From: Lepiota brunneoincarnata
Lineage: Eukaryota; Basidiomycota; Agaricomycetes; Agaricales; Agaricaceae
DNA length: 64,000 nt
NCBI GenBank assembly: GCA_023014365.1
Contig: JAEBUN010000006.1
Location: 1,178,001 to 1,242,000, forward strand
Reading direction: 5' to 3'
Positions 1-12,300 of this stretch are shown here, one piece after another. The notes beneath the pieces were generated by a model. That model had not been told where the DNA came from, made no database searches, and saw nothing but the letters and a program-made list of their open reading frames with translations. Position numbers and translations under genes: made by a program. The number at the start of each line of letters is the position of its first letter. Position 1 is the first letter of the stretch.

Positions 1-350
1 TCGTCTGTAAATATTCCATCAAACCCTCTGAATCCTTGAAGCCCTCTTCAGTCCTAGGCGCTGGTGCGACGGCGGCACGAAGCGCAAACATGATGATTCT
101 ACAACAGAACACATCGCCCTGGTGAGCCGTAGACCTGGGGAGGGGGTTCGCTTTGTGCAACTCACCTCTCGAAGATGAGGCCCAGTGTAGCGAATAGGAC
201 TGTCGTTCTCGAGGCTTTGCGGTAGACACGATAGGCAAAAATTGGGAGAAGCAGGATATAAAAGGCGGAGCAGACTATTGAGGGCACTAGATCGATTCGG
301 ATTGGGTATCCGCCAACAAGAGCTGGGAGATGTTCAGCTTGTTGTGACAT
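1..350 (-). CDS. 7TM-like membrane protein, 5' part only (runs off the left edge)
   Basis: Two exons are visible. Exon 1 (350-166) starts at an ATG at 350-348 and ends at a GTGAGT donor; exon 2 starts at 98 after a TTGTAG acceptor and stays open to the window edge. The joined frame gives a first hydrophobic segment (SIVCSAFYILLLPIFAYRVY) followed by FER-IIMFALRAA and a GLMEYLQ motif. A short polar N-terminus with GGYP before TM1 and the FxxRxxxFxLRA pattern at the loop/TM2 are what I recall from a family of uncharacterised fungal multi-TM proteins often labelled GPCR-like in Rhizoctonia-type genomes. The automatic first residue would be a TTG upstream; the ATG at 350 is the better start. The function is unknown and the receptor label is only a resemblance. 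Confidence 0.65.
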
Positions 351-1869
351 CGTAGACAATGTACGAGACGAGACGTTCAGCCTAGACGTTGGTGCCGCAC
401 AGCTCGGGGGAGGGAAAGAGGCATCAAGCCGGTTCCCCGTATATACGGCCTCCGTGGTTGACCAAAGTGGAGATCTTTAGGGGCGCTGATGAATATGCCG
501 AGAAGATTGCTGCGGATGGAACACGACAAGATTCGCAGAGGACCCTGAAGGCACTGTTCCTGTCGCCTGGTTGGTGTTGATCTCCGCCACTTGAACATGA
601 TACTCATCACAAGGTCGCTATGGACGTGCACGCACTCATGTGTACAAAGGCTGAACGTGGGTGCACGGATCATTACTTGTGATTGTGAGAACCCATGGTA
701 GAGGTCGGACCACCGACAGGGGGAAGGATATTTTGTGAATAGCCACAAGCGCCTTTGTACAGCCTCCTCCACCAGGATGGCAGGAAGTACCAACTTTGAA
801 CAAACACTCCGCAGCAGCCTCACGCTCATGGGATGGTACCGATTAACGTAAGAGGAGGAATCATAAGACTTGTATCTCATCGGTATTGAGGCAATTAAAC
901 CCAATTCTTACATTTGTGTCTCTGCTCCTGGGGACTGACAGGTGCGACTGTAAGAACATGAGTATTGTGGAATATGATCCACGGCATTGTAAGTAAAGTA
1001 GAAGTTATGGGTTCACATCCGTCGCTCGTGTATGCGCGCTACAGCCGAGACATCAGCTCGCGGTGGTCGACAATAAAAAAACATAAGGAACAAAAAAAGA
1101 GAATGGAGATAAATTCCAAGAGTCCAGATGGTGGGTCCGTAATAAACAGGTCGAGTCCGTAGGCCCAAGCACACAGTCGAACACAGTCGTCTTATCATAA
1201 TGTTGGCGCAGGCTCGCACTCCAACAATGGCGACTTCAGGGGGCCGCCCTCGCCTGTGCCTTGTGACCACTTGAATGATCAGGGGCACAGGAACCCGATG
1301 AGGAATGCAAACGCTTTCGCAGGAGAAAGGGCGGTGTGTGATGTTCGTACGGCTGTGTTGAAGCCTAGGTGCCTGAGCCCTGCACCCACAAGGCAGAGAA
1401 AATTGCGAACTTGTGCGTTTCCGTTGAGCTGTAGGAATGGTATGGCCGGTCTTCGCGTCATTCTCCCTCGTGGCTGATACCATGCACAAGTCCTTTTTTT
1501 GATGTGGGCGGCGATGGTGCGCCAAGTAACAACTGTGATACGGTTGACCGAGTAATATCCGCCGGTAATGAGATCTCATGTGGTAATGTTTGTCTTCTCT
1601 CCCATTGCCTGTTGCACTTCAAGTCGCTCCAGAACAGCCCTTTGTAAGCTTGACCTAGTGTTCCTGGTCTTTGAACTACCACTCGATGAAGAAGCAATGA
1701 GCGGGCCTTGACTCTGGTATGAACCCGGGTTCGCCTGAGTAAAAGATTCGGTAGCATCAGAGCTGCGTAGGTGTGGGGGTACAATAATTGGTGTTGCACG
1801 AGGTGGAGGCGGCCACTACGAAAAGGGGGAAAAATTAAAACTGGTTTTCGGATATAAAAAGCGACGACG
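351..1869. other. Stretch without a confident gene
   Basis: This 1.5-kb stretch lies between the 7TM-like gene start and the 3' end of the next minus-strand gene. Open frames on both strands are rich in Arg, Pro and Cys, carry no motif I recognise and cannot be joined by good splice sites into a protein. It probably holds the promoter of the 7TM-like gene and the 3' UTR of the gene ending at 1870. Confidence 0.4.
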
Positions 1870-3300
1870 TTATCGATCGGCTAAGGGGAGTGGATGACTT
1901 ACACCTCGGTTCGGTTGATTAAAATGAAGTGCTGCCCATGGTGGGTAGTCCTTTTCCAGTCTGATTACGTGGTCTTCAAGGAATTTGAGCCGGGCCCACA
2001 AGGTCCGCGGAGGAGAAGGAACTGGCGATACATAAATGAGGTCAACGATGGCGCCAATGGCCGATTTTCTTACCGTAGCGAACAGCCAAATGTGACTCGA
2101 GATTGGACAACCGTTCGTCGATACCAGGATGATGCCTCGGCAGTGCGTTCTGCTCGTCTGCGGTAAGCGGGTCGTTACTGGTACTCGATTGAGGTGCCGG
2201 TATTTGCTTGCCATCCTTCTTTGTCCGTCGCAAAGGTCCATCGTCGTTTTTGGCGATATCATATTTCATTTGCGCCTCGCGGTCGATTGTCCTTGCATCC
2301 ACGCGTGCACAAGATGGTATTTGGTCGTCATCGTCGTCATCTCCGGAATCGTTCTGCTGGGCACGTCTACGTTTCTCGGCAAGGCTGAGAAGAAACTCCG
2401 CTCGGTTGGATGCGTCATTTAGCGCCCTGTTCCTGGCAAGGAAGGCTGATATATCTTTATTGATCTATGAAAAAGCCGATCATAAAAACGAGGTAGTGCT
2501 GCGTTTTAATTTCACAAACTCACTGACGTCGGAGAGCGAGGTTTTTTACCATTGGTGAGGTGTACATAGTCCAATTTTCGGTCATCTATACTTCGACCAC
2601 TCTCAGAGGCCTGAGAAACATCCTTGGATGCCTCTTCCTCTTTTTGTAGCTGAAGCTCCCGCGTACTCTTGTGCATTATGAGCACGATAGAGCTGGAGAG
2701 AACAAAAAAAAAAAAAAAAGGACGCACACCAAGTCCCTTGATCAGCCTCTCCAACGCAAGCGGAATCTGTTCGCGTTCCCAGTCAGAATTCAGCACGAAC
2801 ATGTCGCATTCAAAGCCCTTCATGGCTTGTGTTAATCCGGCGTCCTGTAAAAATTGCCTGATAGCTTCATCCCAATGTTCGTATATCAGAGGAGGTGGAG
2901 GAGACAGTGGTTTCTCGACCCCCATTTTAGCGCCGTGATTTTGAGCTCCCTGTGATGGCGCAATCGCTTTGGTGCTAGACGTAGCAGCTTGTTGCACTTG
3001 CATCGGATAGTAGTGAGCCTGGTATGGGGCATAAGCAGGTTGAGGACAATGTGAGCTTGTCTGAGCGGCAGAAGCACCTCCAGCATACATGGAGTTCATG
3101 GGCCAAGTACTTTGCCAGTTCATGTGGTGCGAATACATTTGGTATGGTTGGTGTGGGGTCCGCGGGAGGTTTGACCCAGTTACAAGGGATGCATAGGGAT
3201 TATGACTTGAGGAAGGATAGTGAGATGCGGTGGGTGCAGAATTACTCGTTTGCTGGTTTTCAGTGGCACTACCAGATGCCTCTGCCCATTTGTCTGCCAT
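1870..3300 (-). CDS. Conserved protein with MBIP-like C-terminal helical motif
   Basis: The spliced product is about 415 residues. Exon 1 starts at ATG 3300 and encodes a Ser/Gln/Pro/Tyr-rich disordered N-terminus (YYPMQVQQAA), then a compact block with HWDEAIRQFLQDAGL and DMFVLNSDWEREQIPLALER. Intron 1 contains a run of T on the coding strand and is best read as GTGCGT...CACAAG. Intron 2 is GTGAGT...CATAG and joins RSPTS to INKDISAFLARNR. Intron 3 is GTAAGA...CGCCAG and joins HLAVRY to VPSPPRTLWARLKFLEDH. The end carries LEKDYPPWAALHFNQP. The pattern of a short helix with LExHLAVRY, a linker and RLKxLExHIxxLE resembles the C-terminal region of MBIP, a subunit of the metazoan ATAC acetyltransferase complex; this is a weak, memory-based resemblance. 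Only 133 bp separate its start from the GH16 stop on the same strand. Confidence 0.75.
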
Positions 3301-3433
3301 TCTCGAAGACTCTGGCTACAGAAGCCGAAGAAGAAGTAAGGGTTGAAGATTATGAACACATTATTTGTCTCTGTCCTGAGATACAAACAAACCCTAAGAC
3401 TCGGCCTTTGCCTTGACCCTGCTATTTCCTCGC

Positions 3434-4657
3434 TTAAACGTTACAAACAGTTCCAGAAACCGTCGAACTCCAACCCTTAAAAATTTCAATCGAACGAATC
3501 TGAGTAACCGAATCCGCTCTGGGGGGCCCGTTTGACCAACATGGATCACCATTGCTCCAAGTGTTCCAAACCCATGAACCTGCCTTTGATGGGACCTAAG
3601 GCGGAAATGTGTCAACGAATTAAAGCACATGGTAGATGCCAAGGATAAACAATGTGGGCAACATACGTTACTAGTGAAACGTGCTTTCTGCTGGCCATCT
3701 ATGTAGAAAGCAGTAGCACCGGCCGACCACTGTTGTTCAGGGGTGTTCAATAGGAACTTTCGCAGCAATGATCTATAGAAGAACGACGTCTCACGTCAAT
3801 GCGGTACTCTATTCAACCTGAGTAAATATTGAGATCTCTGGTTCGAAGACGCCTCACCGTGGAAGCTCGCCGTAGGGTCGAAAGTAAAGGAACCGTCTGA
3901 TGCGTGTTTAGGGTTCCTGGTATTACAGCCTATACGGGGAGGTCAACACCATTCCCCAGTCTTTGAGACAGAGCACCCCGAATTTGTGGATTAAAAACTC
4001 CACCTGGTTTGTTGCCCAAATGCCAGCAGGTACACATGCACTTGAAGTTGAAATTGTGCTGGTCAAGATCTCCCAGTCGATCTCCTGGTTATCGTTCACT
4101 GTCAAATGTATCAGACAACTCTGTCCTATTGAGTCTCGACATCAAATGGGAAGGGGATTCACGATAAAAAAAGTTGCCTTCGACGATGCCAGGCGTCTTG
4201 CTTGACCTTTGAACGGTTCGGACAGAAGCATACTGGAATTTGTCTACGGTAGCCACCTCGGCGCTTTGGACTGACCCACTCCCTGGATATGCCGAGACTT
4301 TGAGATTCAACGCACCATTCCCCAGAGCCACATTGGACGGAACAAAGGTGCGTGGTACGGGCCCTGCACTTATGCCGTAGTTGCTTATACTCAAACCAAG
4401 GGAACTGAATTACCCCTACATGAGTACAGCTTCCTGACGATACGCTGCAACATTCACCTCAGGAGAGCAGCAGCATTTCCACCAGAAGTGACACTCGAGA
4501 AATCGGCAAAGACCCTTTGGGTAAACCCGCCCGGGACACCGTTAACCACGTAGGTGTTGCACGCAGCCGTATTATTGACCCCGCTAGGTGCTTGCAGGGA
4601 GCTTTGCACCAGAATAAGGGGAATAACACCCAAAAGCACCTTGGATCGTCCTGCCAT
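3434..4657 (-). CDS. Secreted GH16 family glucanase-like enzyme
   Basis: The start MAGRSK at 4657 gives a signal peptide (hydrophobic core VLLGVIPLILV). The mature part follows the fungal GH16 layout: RVFADFS near the N-terminus, VEGNFFY, the catalytic EIDWE (nucleophile Glu, Asp, acid/base Glu all present), ACVPAGIWATNQ, FDPTASFHEYRIDW, AFYIDGQQKARFTSNV, WSNGDPCWSNGPP and a C-terminal VTQIRSIEIF. Stop TAA is at 3436-3434. Several short introns interrupt it, and the HEYRID segment needs a 14-nt exon at 3808-3795. Family members hydrolyse or transglycosylate beta-1,3/1,4-glucans in fungal or plant walls; the precise substrate cannot be read from this sequence. Full length of about 300 residues with no visible break. 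Confidence 0.88.
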
Positions 4658-4770
4658 TCGATATGAGGAGTAGGGGCCCTGAGCGTTGGTTCCTTTGACC
4701 CTTTTGAGTTCCGAGCGGAGCACCATTATTGATATACCCAATTTCTGTACAAAAAATAGAACAAATGGCA

Positions 4771-5288
4771 TCAGGAAGCCATATCTTCCATATGTTCACT
4801 GGACGAAGAAGAAAGAGGTTGCATGTGCAGTTGTTCCGTTTCAAGAACCATACCCACGGCCTTAAGGACGAATGATCCATCCTGGCAAGAGTCGGACAAT
4901 CCCCTTGTTGTCGTGGCATCATCTCCGGAGGTTTGGTAAATTAAGAGGAAGTTTTCTAACTGGGGACGAGCTTTGTAGTGCTCCTTTGTGGAAGTTTCTC
5001 GGCTACAAACAACTTTCACTTTGTATGATCCAGCCTAAAAATAGGTACACCTATTCAATCGGATGGGTTAGACGTCACATTGTGGTGAGGCAAGGCACAA
5101 GGCGTTTCATCCAGCTTCTCAGGACTGCCGGGCGTACCAATGACCAGCCCCGTCTCTTGTTCGTCAGGTGCTGAGGACCCTATACCAGGCCCGTTTTCCG
5201 TTGGCTGATTTGTCGGCTCCGCGCTGAACGGGCGCTTATCGTGATGGACCACCCAAGTAGAAAGGGATTGCCGAAACGTATGGGCCAT
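4771..5288 (-). CDS. Possible small hypothetical protein, two exons
   Basis: ATG at 5288 opens a polar frame (MAHTFRQSLSTWVVHHDKRP) that continues to a GTGACG donor after PHHN. A 44-nt intron ending in TATTTTTAG would join it in phase to GSYKVKVVCSRETSTKEHY, and the frame ends with SSSSSEHMEDMAS and a stop at 4771. The product would be about 157 residues, with no signal peptide or membrane segment and no domain I recognise. The intron is short and its donor is not ideal, so this may be chance. It lies 113 bp upstream of the GH16 start on the same strand and so would overlap that gene's promoter. Confidence 0.3.
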
Positions 5289-6597
5289 CGTTGTCCTCAA
5301 ACCCAGCCGTTAACGTTTACTTACACTAAACCGGGGTGGGTGGATGAAAGGTCTCGATTCGTACATCCTTTGTGGCGTGTTGAATGGGGGAAAGGCCACT
5401 TACTGTGATGCCCGGTGAATGGAAGGGCAGATGATTAGCGGTTCTCTGGATGCAATGGTATTTGCTTTGCAAGATGCTGTCAAATGGTCAGCTCGATGTC
5501 GGGTGGGAATGCTGAATAAGACAATGGGGGCGATCAATTGTGGGCGAGTTCATTGTAAGTTTTTATTATTATTGTGTGTTCTAGCGATACACGAAGCCCG
5601 GTTGTTCAGAAAAATATCCTTCCCGGACATCAGGTGAGTTGTGCACCCCCTATTAGACCCAACGTAGATCATTTTTCCTTCCCAGGATATGGATCCCTGT
5701 AGGGCCTAGGCGCAGACTTTATTGTGTATACCTGAGGGGGAAGCATCATTAGAAGCCTACGCAGCACTTGATTCTGGGCGATTGTGACCTTGTTTCTAGA
5801 CTGTGCATTTCATGACCGTATTGAGCCAATGATGACCGATATGAACTCGAGAAGTGTTATTGGCTGACAGGCGTTGGAAGAGACCGATCAACCAGCCCGT
5901 GATGCCGGCATACGAGAACCACTCAGGGCCAGCCACAGATATATGTAGGGCCAACTGACCCGGCTGTACGAGGAGATCGGAGAGATAAAAGAGGACTGCC
6001 GTCAGATGATGGGAGTCAAACACCGAAGAGTAAGGCTCTCTTCTACTGATTGACATTTGGTGGTTCTTGGCGTCCAGACCCGTGCAAGGGATGGTCATTG
6101 ATATACAGCTAGCCGAAGGCGGGAGCTCACATGCCGTAGGATTGACACAGGAGCCCGACCCTCAGGTTGCCGGATGCGGGGGAAACCATGTACTATGTCA
6201 CTCATTGTGATTTCGGCCAGAAGGACAAATTCGGAGCGCGGGGGCGGCACAAATGAAGCCCCATCCATTATAATTATTGTTAGAACATTTTCATCCCACG
6301 GTGGTATTCCTCTCTTGAGAGGAGTACTAGTGACCATGGCGAGGAAGATCGAGATGGCAAGGGAAGCCCGGAGATGGAAGCCAGATGGAAGCGCGCACCG
6401 GGGGTAATAAAGGCCATCGGGGTGCCAGATTGGAAAATGGCGGAGATAACTGGAGCTGCCAGTGTTGCAACAGGGTGCGTGGGAAGATGGGGAGCGATGC
6501 TATCGGAGTCTGAATGTCTCCCCGTGGACGGAAAAGGCGGGGGTGCGAAATCCAATAAATATATATGCTTTAATAATTTCCTTCTTGTTCCTCCACA
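5289..6597. other. Stretch without a confident gene; possible decayed coding sequence
   Basis: On the minus strand, frames at about 6430-5800 contain hydrophobic bits (ASLAISIFLAMV near 6350; WFSYAGITGWLIGLF near 5900) but do not join through good splice sites and have no recognisable domain. The stretch may be a relic of a membrane-protein gene, or chance. The right end holds the promoter of the F-box gene starting at 6598. Confidence 0.3.
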
Positions 6598-8802
6598 ATG
6601 CATCTCCTGCATCCTTGTCGTCAACCGTCCGGTGTCGCCCCATCGCCCCTCGCCCACGCCCCAGCCGATCTTCTCATCGAAGTTGCTCTTTGGCTCGAGT
6701 CGCGCGCAGATCTCCTCCACTTCTGTCTTACTGTTAGTATATCTCAGTTTTCTCCATTCCATTCGCTAAACCCTCTGCACAGTCCTCATACATCTTTTCG
6801 CACATCTCATCTGTTCTATATGAATCTGTCGCACTAAACTCCGTACAACAATGCACCCTCACTCTTGGCATGCTCGCTCGTCGCATCGACATTGCCCGAC
6901 ACGTCCGCGAACTCACCCTTCGCCTGCAGCCCAAACTCACTTCCATCCTCTCCACCAGCGACAGAGAGGCTGCTTCTGGTGCAGTCGTCCAGGTTGCTTC
7001 TTCTATGGCCCTTGATGCCCTCTACAAGTTCGTATGGGACGCAGACGAATTACCTTTCCATGAGGATATGTGGTTTGCCTTGCGCGTTGGGTAAGAGCTT
7101 TTCTATTGTCTTCCACAGAACCATTGACCCATCGACGGTGCTTTGCCAGATGTCCCCAGTTACGCTACGTTGGTACTAGTCTTGGTTCGATGTTACCCAA
7201 GCTCAACAGCCACGTGAGACCCCCCCTGTGGCTCCATGTATCCATCCACTTATGACCTCATCAGCTCTTTGACTTTTCCAATCTCACCGGCTTTGCATTG
7301 CACCTGAGGTCCGGGTTTTACGAGTGTCATGTTGATCTTTTTATGGATGGTTCGTACCTTTTCCCTTGATCTCTCTCTCTCCGTTCTCACTTCTTGAACT
7401 CTGGCATAGAGGACCAGCCAATCTCCCGAAAAATCTGGGACATGCTCATTCATCGTTGCCCCAACCTCCAAGAACTATCGATTGAAGGCACCTCCACCAT
7501 TCCGGCTGATATCCATGCTCTCGTACATGGTCGCTGGCCTAAGCTCCGGAAGCTCACTCTTGGCGACATCTGCATCGACTGGATTCCCCGCCCGCTAACG
7601 GGGGAGAAACGACCCTTTATTGCCTTTCTAGAGGCCCATAAGGAATTACAAGTCATCAACCTCTCACGGCATAATATCCAGCCCACCCATTTTTCTTCGC
7701 TTGATCCCGCAAGCCTGTCGGCGGTGACGTCGTTTTCAGGCACCCACCAACAGCTTCAAGCCTTACCCCACTTACATCCAACTCTAAAACATGTCGCTTT
7801 CCGGGATCCAGTTGAGACTCGAGAAGTGTCAGCACCAACTGTGGCTTCTTTACTGCGAGAGCTGGCCTCTCTCACGGATCTGAGGATCACATTCGCCCTG
7901 CATTCGATGTACGATAGCGGCAATCTCCTCCGATCACTTATCCAATCCTGTCCGAACCTGAGGCGTCTCGAGTTGACATGTGCTCACAAGCCTTCTTTCC
8001 AGCTGGTGAACACCCTTTCTTCTCCATTTAGCCGTGCAAGTTATCTAACCTGTGTCGTCATTCCTGCGACTTTTAGGATGCCTTTGCCAAGACTATACGC
8101 GGGTTCCCCAAGTTGAGAGTATTGCATTTAACAATTGTCAAGTATCCAGGAGACGAAACGCTTGCGAGTGGAGCAGTTCGAATTGCTCAGTCGAACCCAC
8201 GCCTGCAGAAATTCTCGCTTACGTTTATCCCCCCTCTCTGCCCTCCGCCATTCCCATTCGCATGGGGTCCAGACGTTCTTGGGGGCAATGATGGAGGCAA
8301 TGTGCACCTTGGTGCAGGTATTGGCGCTATGGGCTCTGTCATAACGCCAATCCAACCCTTTTCTTTCTCTATCCCCTTCCTCCCCCTGCCAAGATACACT
8401 TGCACATCTGGGATATTCTCACTGCTCACAGATACACATGGGCTCCCGTTGACACTGAAAGCGGTGGAAACTTCGCGTGTAGTGTGGCCTTGGGGATTGG
8501 GTGAGAGCGTACGGGTGAAGAAGTATGAGACAGAATTAGGGCCGTTCGGAAGGCGGAGAGGTGGTAGGGGCGCATTTGGGAGGGGTGTAGGTGGGGTGAG
8601 TGGTTTGTTTGGGCTGGTGTTTGAGAGGAGCAGTGCGGGCGAGGAGGTGAGGATGATTTTATTTTGTATGGCATTGGTTGTATTGGCTGCGTGGGGGTTT
8701 GTGGTTGGGGGGCGAAGGGGGAGAATTGTTGGCAGTGTTGATTCTGGTGCGGATCCTGGTGCTGTCAGTGTTGATCCAGTGTGGGTTGAGAGTGGTGTTT
8801 AA
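6598..8802 (+). CDS. F-box/LRR-like protein with C-terminal membrane segment
   Basis: I read six exons: 6598-6732, 6783-7090, 7150-7213, 7265-7349, 7410-8005 and 8077-8802, all with GT-AG introns and a consistent phase, giving 637 residues. The N-terminus has a degenerate F-box (PADLLIEVALWLESRADLLH then SVLYESVALNSVQQCTLTL), which in family members binds Skp1 in SCF ubiquitin ligases. The middle has leucine-rich stretches (CPNLQELSIEGTS, WPKLRKLTLGDI, CPNLRRLELTC, FPKLRVLHLTIV) of the kind that form a substrate-binding solenoid. The tail is unusual: a Gly/Arg-rich stretch, then a hydrophobic helix (MILFCMALVVLAAWGFVVGG) and an acidic/Val-rich end, which suggests membrane anchoring. The substrate is unknown. 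Confidence 0.85.
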
Positions 8803-9530
8803 GTGAGGGTATTCCCCCATTGTTCTATTGTCTCCTATCCACATAGCTTAACTCCCGCTACATTATTTGTACTACGACCTTTGGTGGTAGTTTTGTTCTT
8901 GGGACCAGATTAATTGCTCTGTACAACTTTTTGATACTGTATGTAGAATTTCGCACTAGGTATTCATCATTCATCAATAGTTTGTCATGTAATTTATTAT
9001 TGTAAATATATACATTTGTTGTGTAACCTTGGAATCTTTCGACGAGATCGCTGGGCATCGTATGAAGAAGATTATGCCGACAAATGATGTATATAGATGG
9101 TACGACATACAGCACGATGACAGACGCGTGTACACTACCAAAGGACAACACAAACAAGCGATCTCTACATAACAGCAGTCGCGGGAGAGAGAAGGAATGT
9201 CGGGGCGAAAGGTGAGCCAAGAAGCAAAGGGGGGAAGTTCAGGTTTGGTGGTGGGGTTAGGGAGGGGGAGGAGAAGCAAGGTATCGAGTACCCTCCGGGG
9301 TTAAGAAGCGAGTGGGGGAGGGGTGCTAGTACCTGTAGAGTTTTTTTTTTCGAAAGGAGATAAATGAAGGGATAAATTAAGTCAACGGGGGCAGTAAGGT
9401 AGTTTTGTTTTTTTTGGACGATGTTGCAAACAGGGAAGATGCACGAAGATGCAAGGTATTTGGGGGTGTAGTTAAAATCAAGACCTGACAACTCGTCAGT
9501 GCTTATTCAAGAACCGGTGGATTCATTTGA
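8803..9530. other. 3' flank between F-box and PRMT1 genes
   Basis: This AT-rich stretch of 0.7 kb lies between two convergent genes. Frames on the minus strand are short and of low complexity. I see only expected 3' UTR sequence, including AT-rich tracts near 8990-9020 that could serve in polyadenylation. Confidence 0.5.
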
Positions 9531-11168
<1,638 letters not shown>

Positions 11169-11438
11169 TGTAGATATGGAATGGGATATCGAGGGGGATA
11201 GATGAAAGATTGTTGGGCAAAAATTCCTTCGCCATCCCTAGAAGGTTGTGTCCCGAAATAGCCACTTGCACGTGATTAAGGGCCGACGGGCAGTGCCCAT
11301 GCTGTGCGCATGTCGGAGTCGATCTCCCTTTCTTGGTGAATGCATACTGTGGGTCCGCAGTCGCAACGTATGCATTACAGATCTCTATATAAGCCTCCTT
11401 GTTGACCCCCCGACCCCATGATCTTCGACCATCACGAC

Positions 11439-12050
11439 ATGCATGAGGTGGGTTTTTTGCACTGAGTCTATCTACTCTCACTCATAATCTGCACTCGTAG
11501 ACAAGAGGAACTCTGGATAATCCCCCATCCTACGACTCTGCCACAGGGGACCAGCAGAAGTGTGAGTGACTTTCCGACTTGCCACTGTATGAGGTTCTCA
11601 TACTTCCTCAGACTATTCGGACTCCAAAGGCGCCCCAACGCACGATGCCTCGGGTGCTAAACCATCTCAATCACCTCAACCCGATACTCCAAATATCCCT
11701 CTCATGACTGCTGGTCCTTCGTACATTTCACAGCCATGCTCTCTACCCTCACCCATTGTGTATCACTACACCAACCCGATGACAAGAGAACATATTGCCT
11801 CACTTCTACCTCCAGATCATCCAGAAATGATCTGCTTACAGGCCGGAGAGCATGTGCCGGAGACTAAATTTGGCCTTCTAGGTATGTTCTCTTGTCTTCA
11901 TGTTTCTTCTCCAGCCCCTCATTCGCCGTTATAGGTATACTTGCCGCTGTATTCTGGTTCCCTCTGGGAATTGGGTTATGCTTACTTGACCGCCGGGTTA
12001 GGTGTAGTCGGTGTGGGCACATAATTGATGAGGGGCTATGCGGACAGTAA
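11439..12050 (+). CDS. BRI3-like small membrane protein
   Basis: Four exons are read: 11439-11447, 11501-11561, 11612-11881 and 11935-12050, giving 151 residues in a consistent phase. The first coding exon is only 9 nt (Met-His-Glu). A Pro/Ser-rich cytosolic N-terminus (NPPSYDS, SPQPDTPNIPL) leads to HPEMICLQAGEHVPETKFG, a hydrophobic segment (LLGILAAVFWFPLGIGLCLL) and a Cys-containing tail (DRRVRCSRCGHIIDEGLC). This matches the brain protein I3 family, small proteins linked to endolysosomal membranes in animals; the fungal role is not known. It lies 250 bp upstream of the gamma-tubulin complex gene in the same direction. Confidence 0.8.
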
Positions 12051-12300
12051 ACGTGACCTTTTACCACCGGCGCTGCTCGCGCGTCCTCACTACCTTTACG
12101 ATGCTATTGACAGACATCCTAGTCAATTTCCTTGTCTAATTCACGTCTATCTTATCTGAGTCCCGGGCGTTAGGAACAAATAAGGACAAGCAAACTAAGT
12201 CGCCGTAGGTAAGCGTCAGCGCGCACGCTTGCTTGCTCTCCTCGATTCTGGCGCACAAGCCGTTGACTTGCCTAGTGTGTTCTTCGTTTTGGACTTCAAC

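Noticed and set aside
377..904. 175-codon minus-strand frame
   Set aside because: Begins without a supported ATG context, is rich in Arg/Ser/Cys, has no motif and no splice partner; most likely chance.
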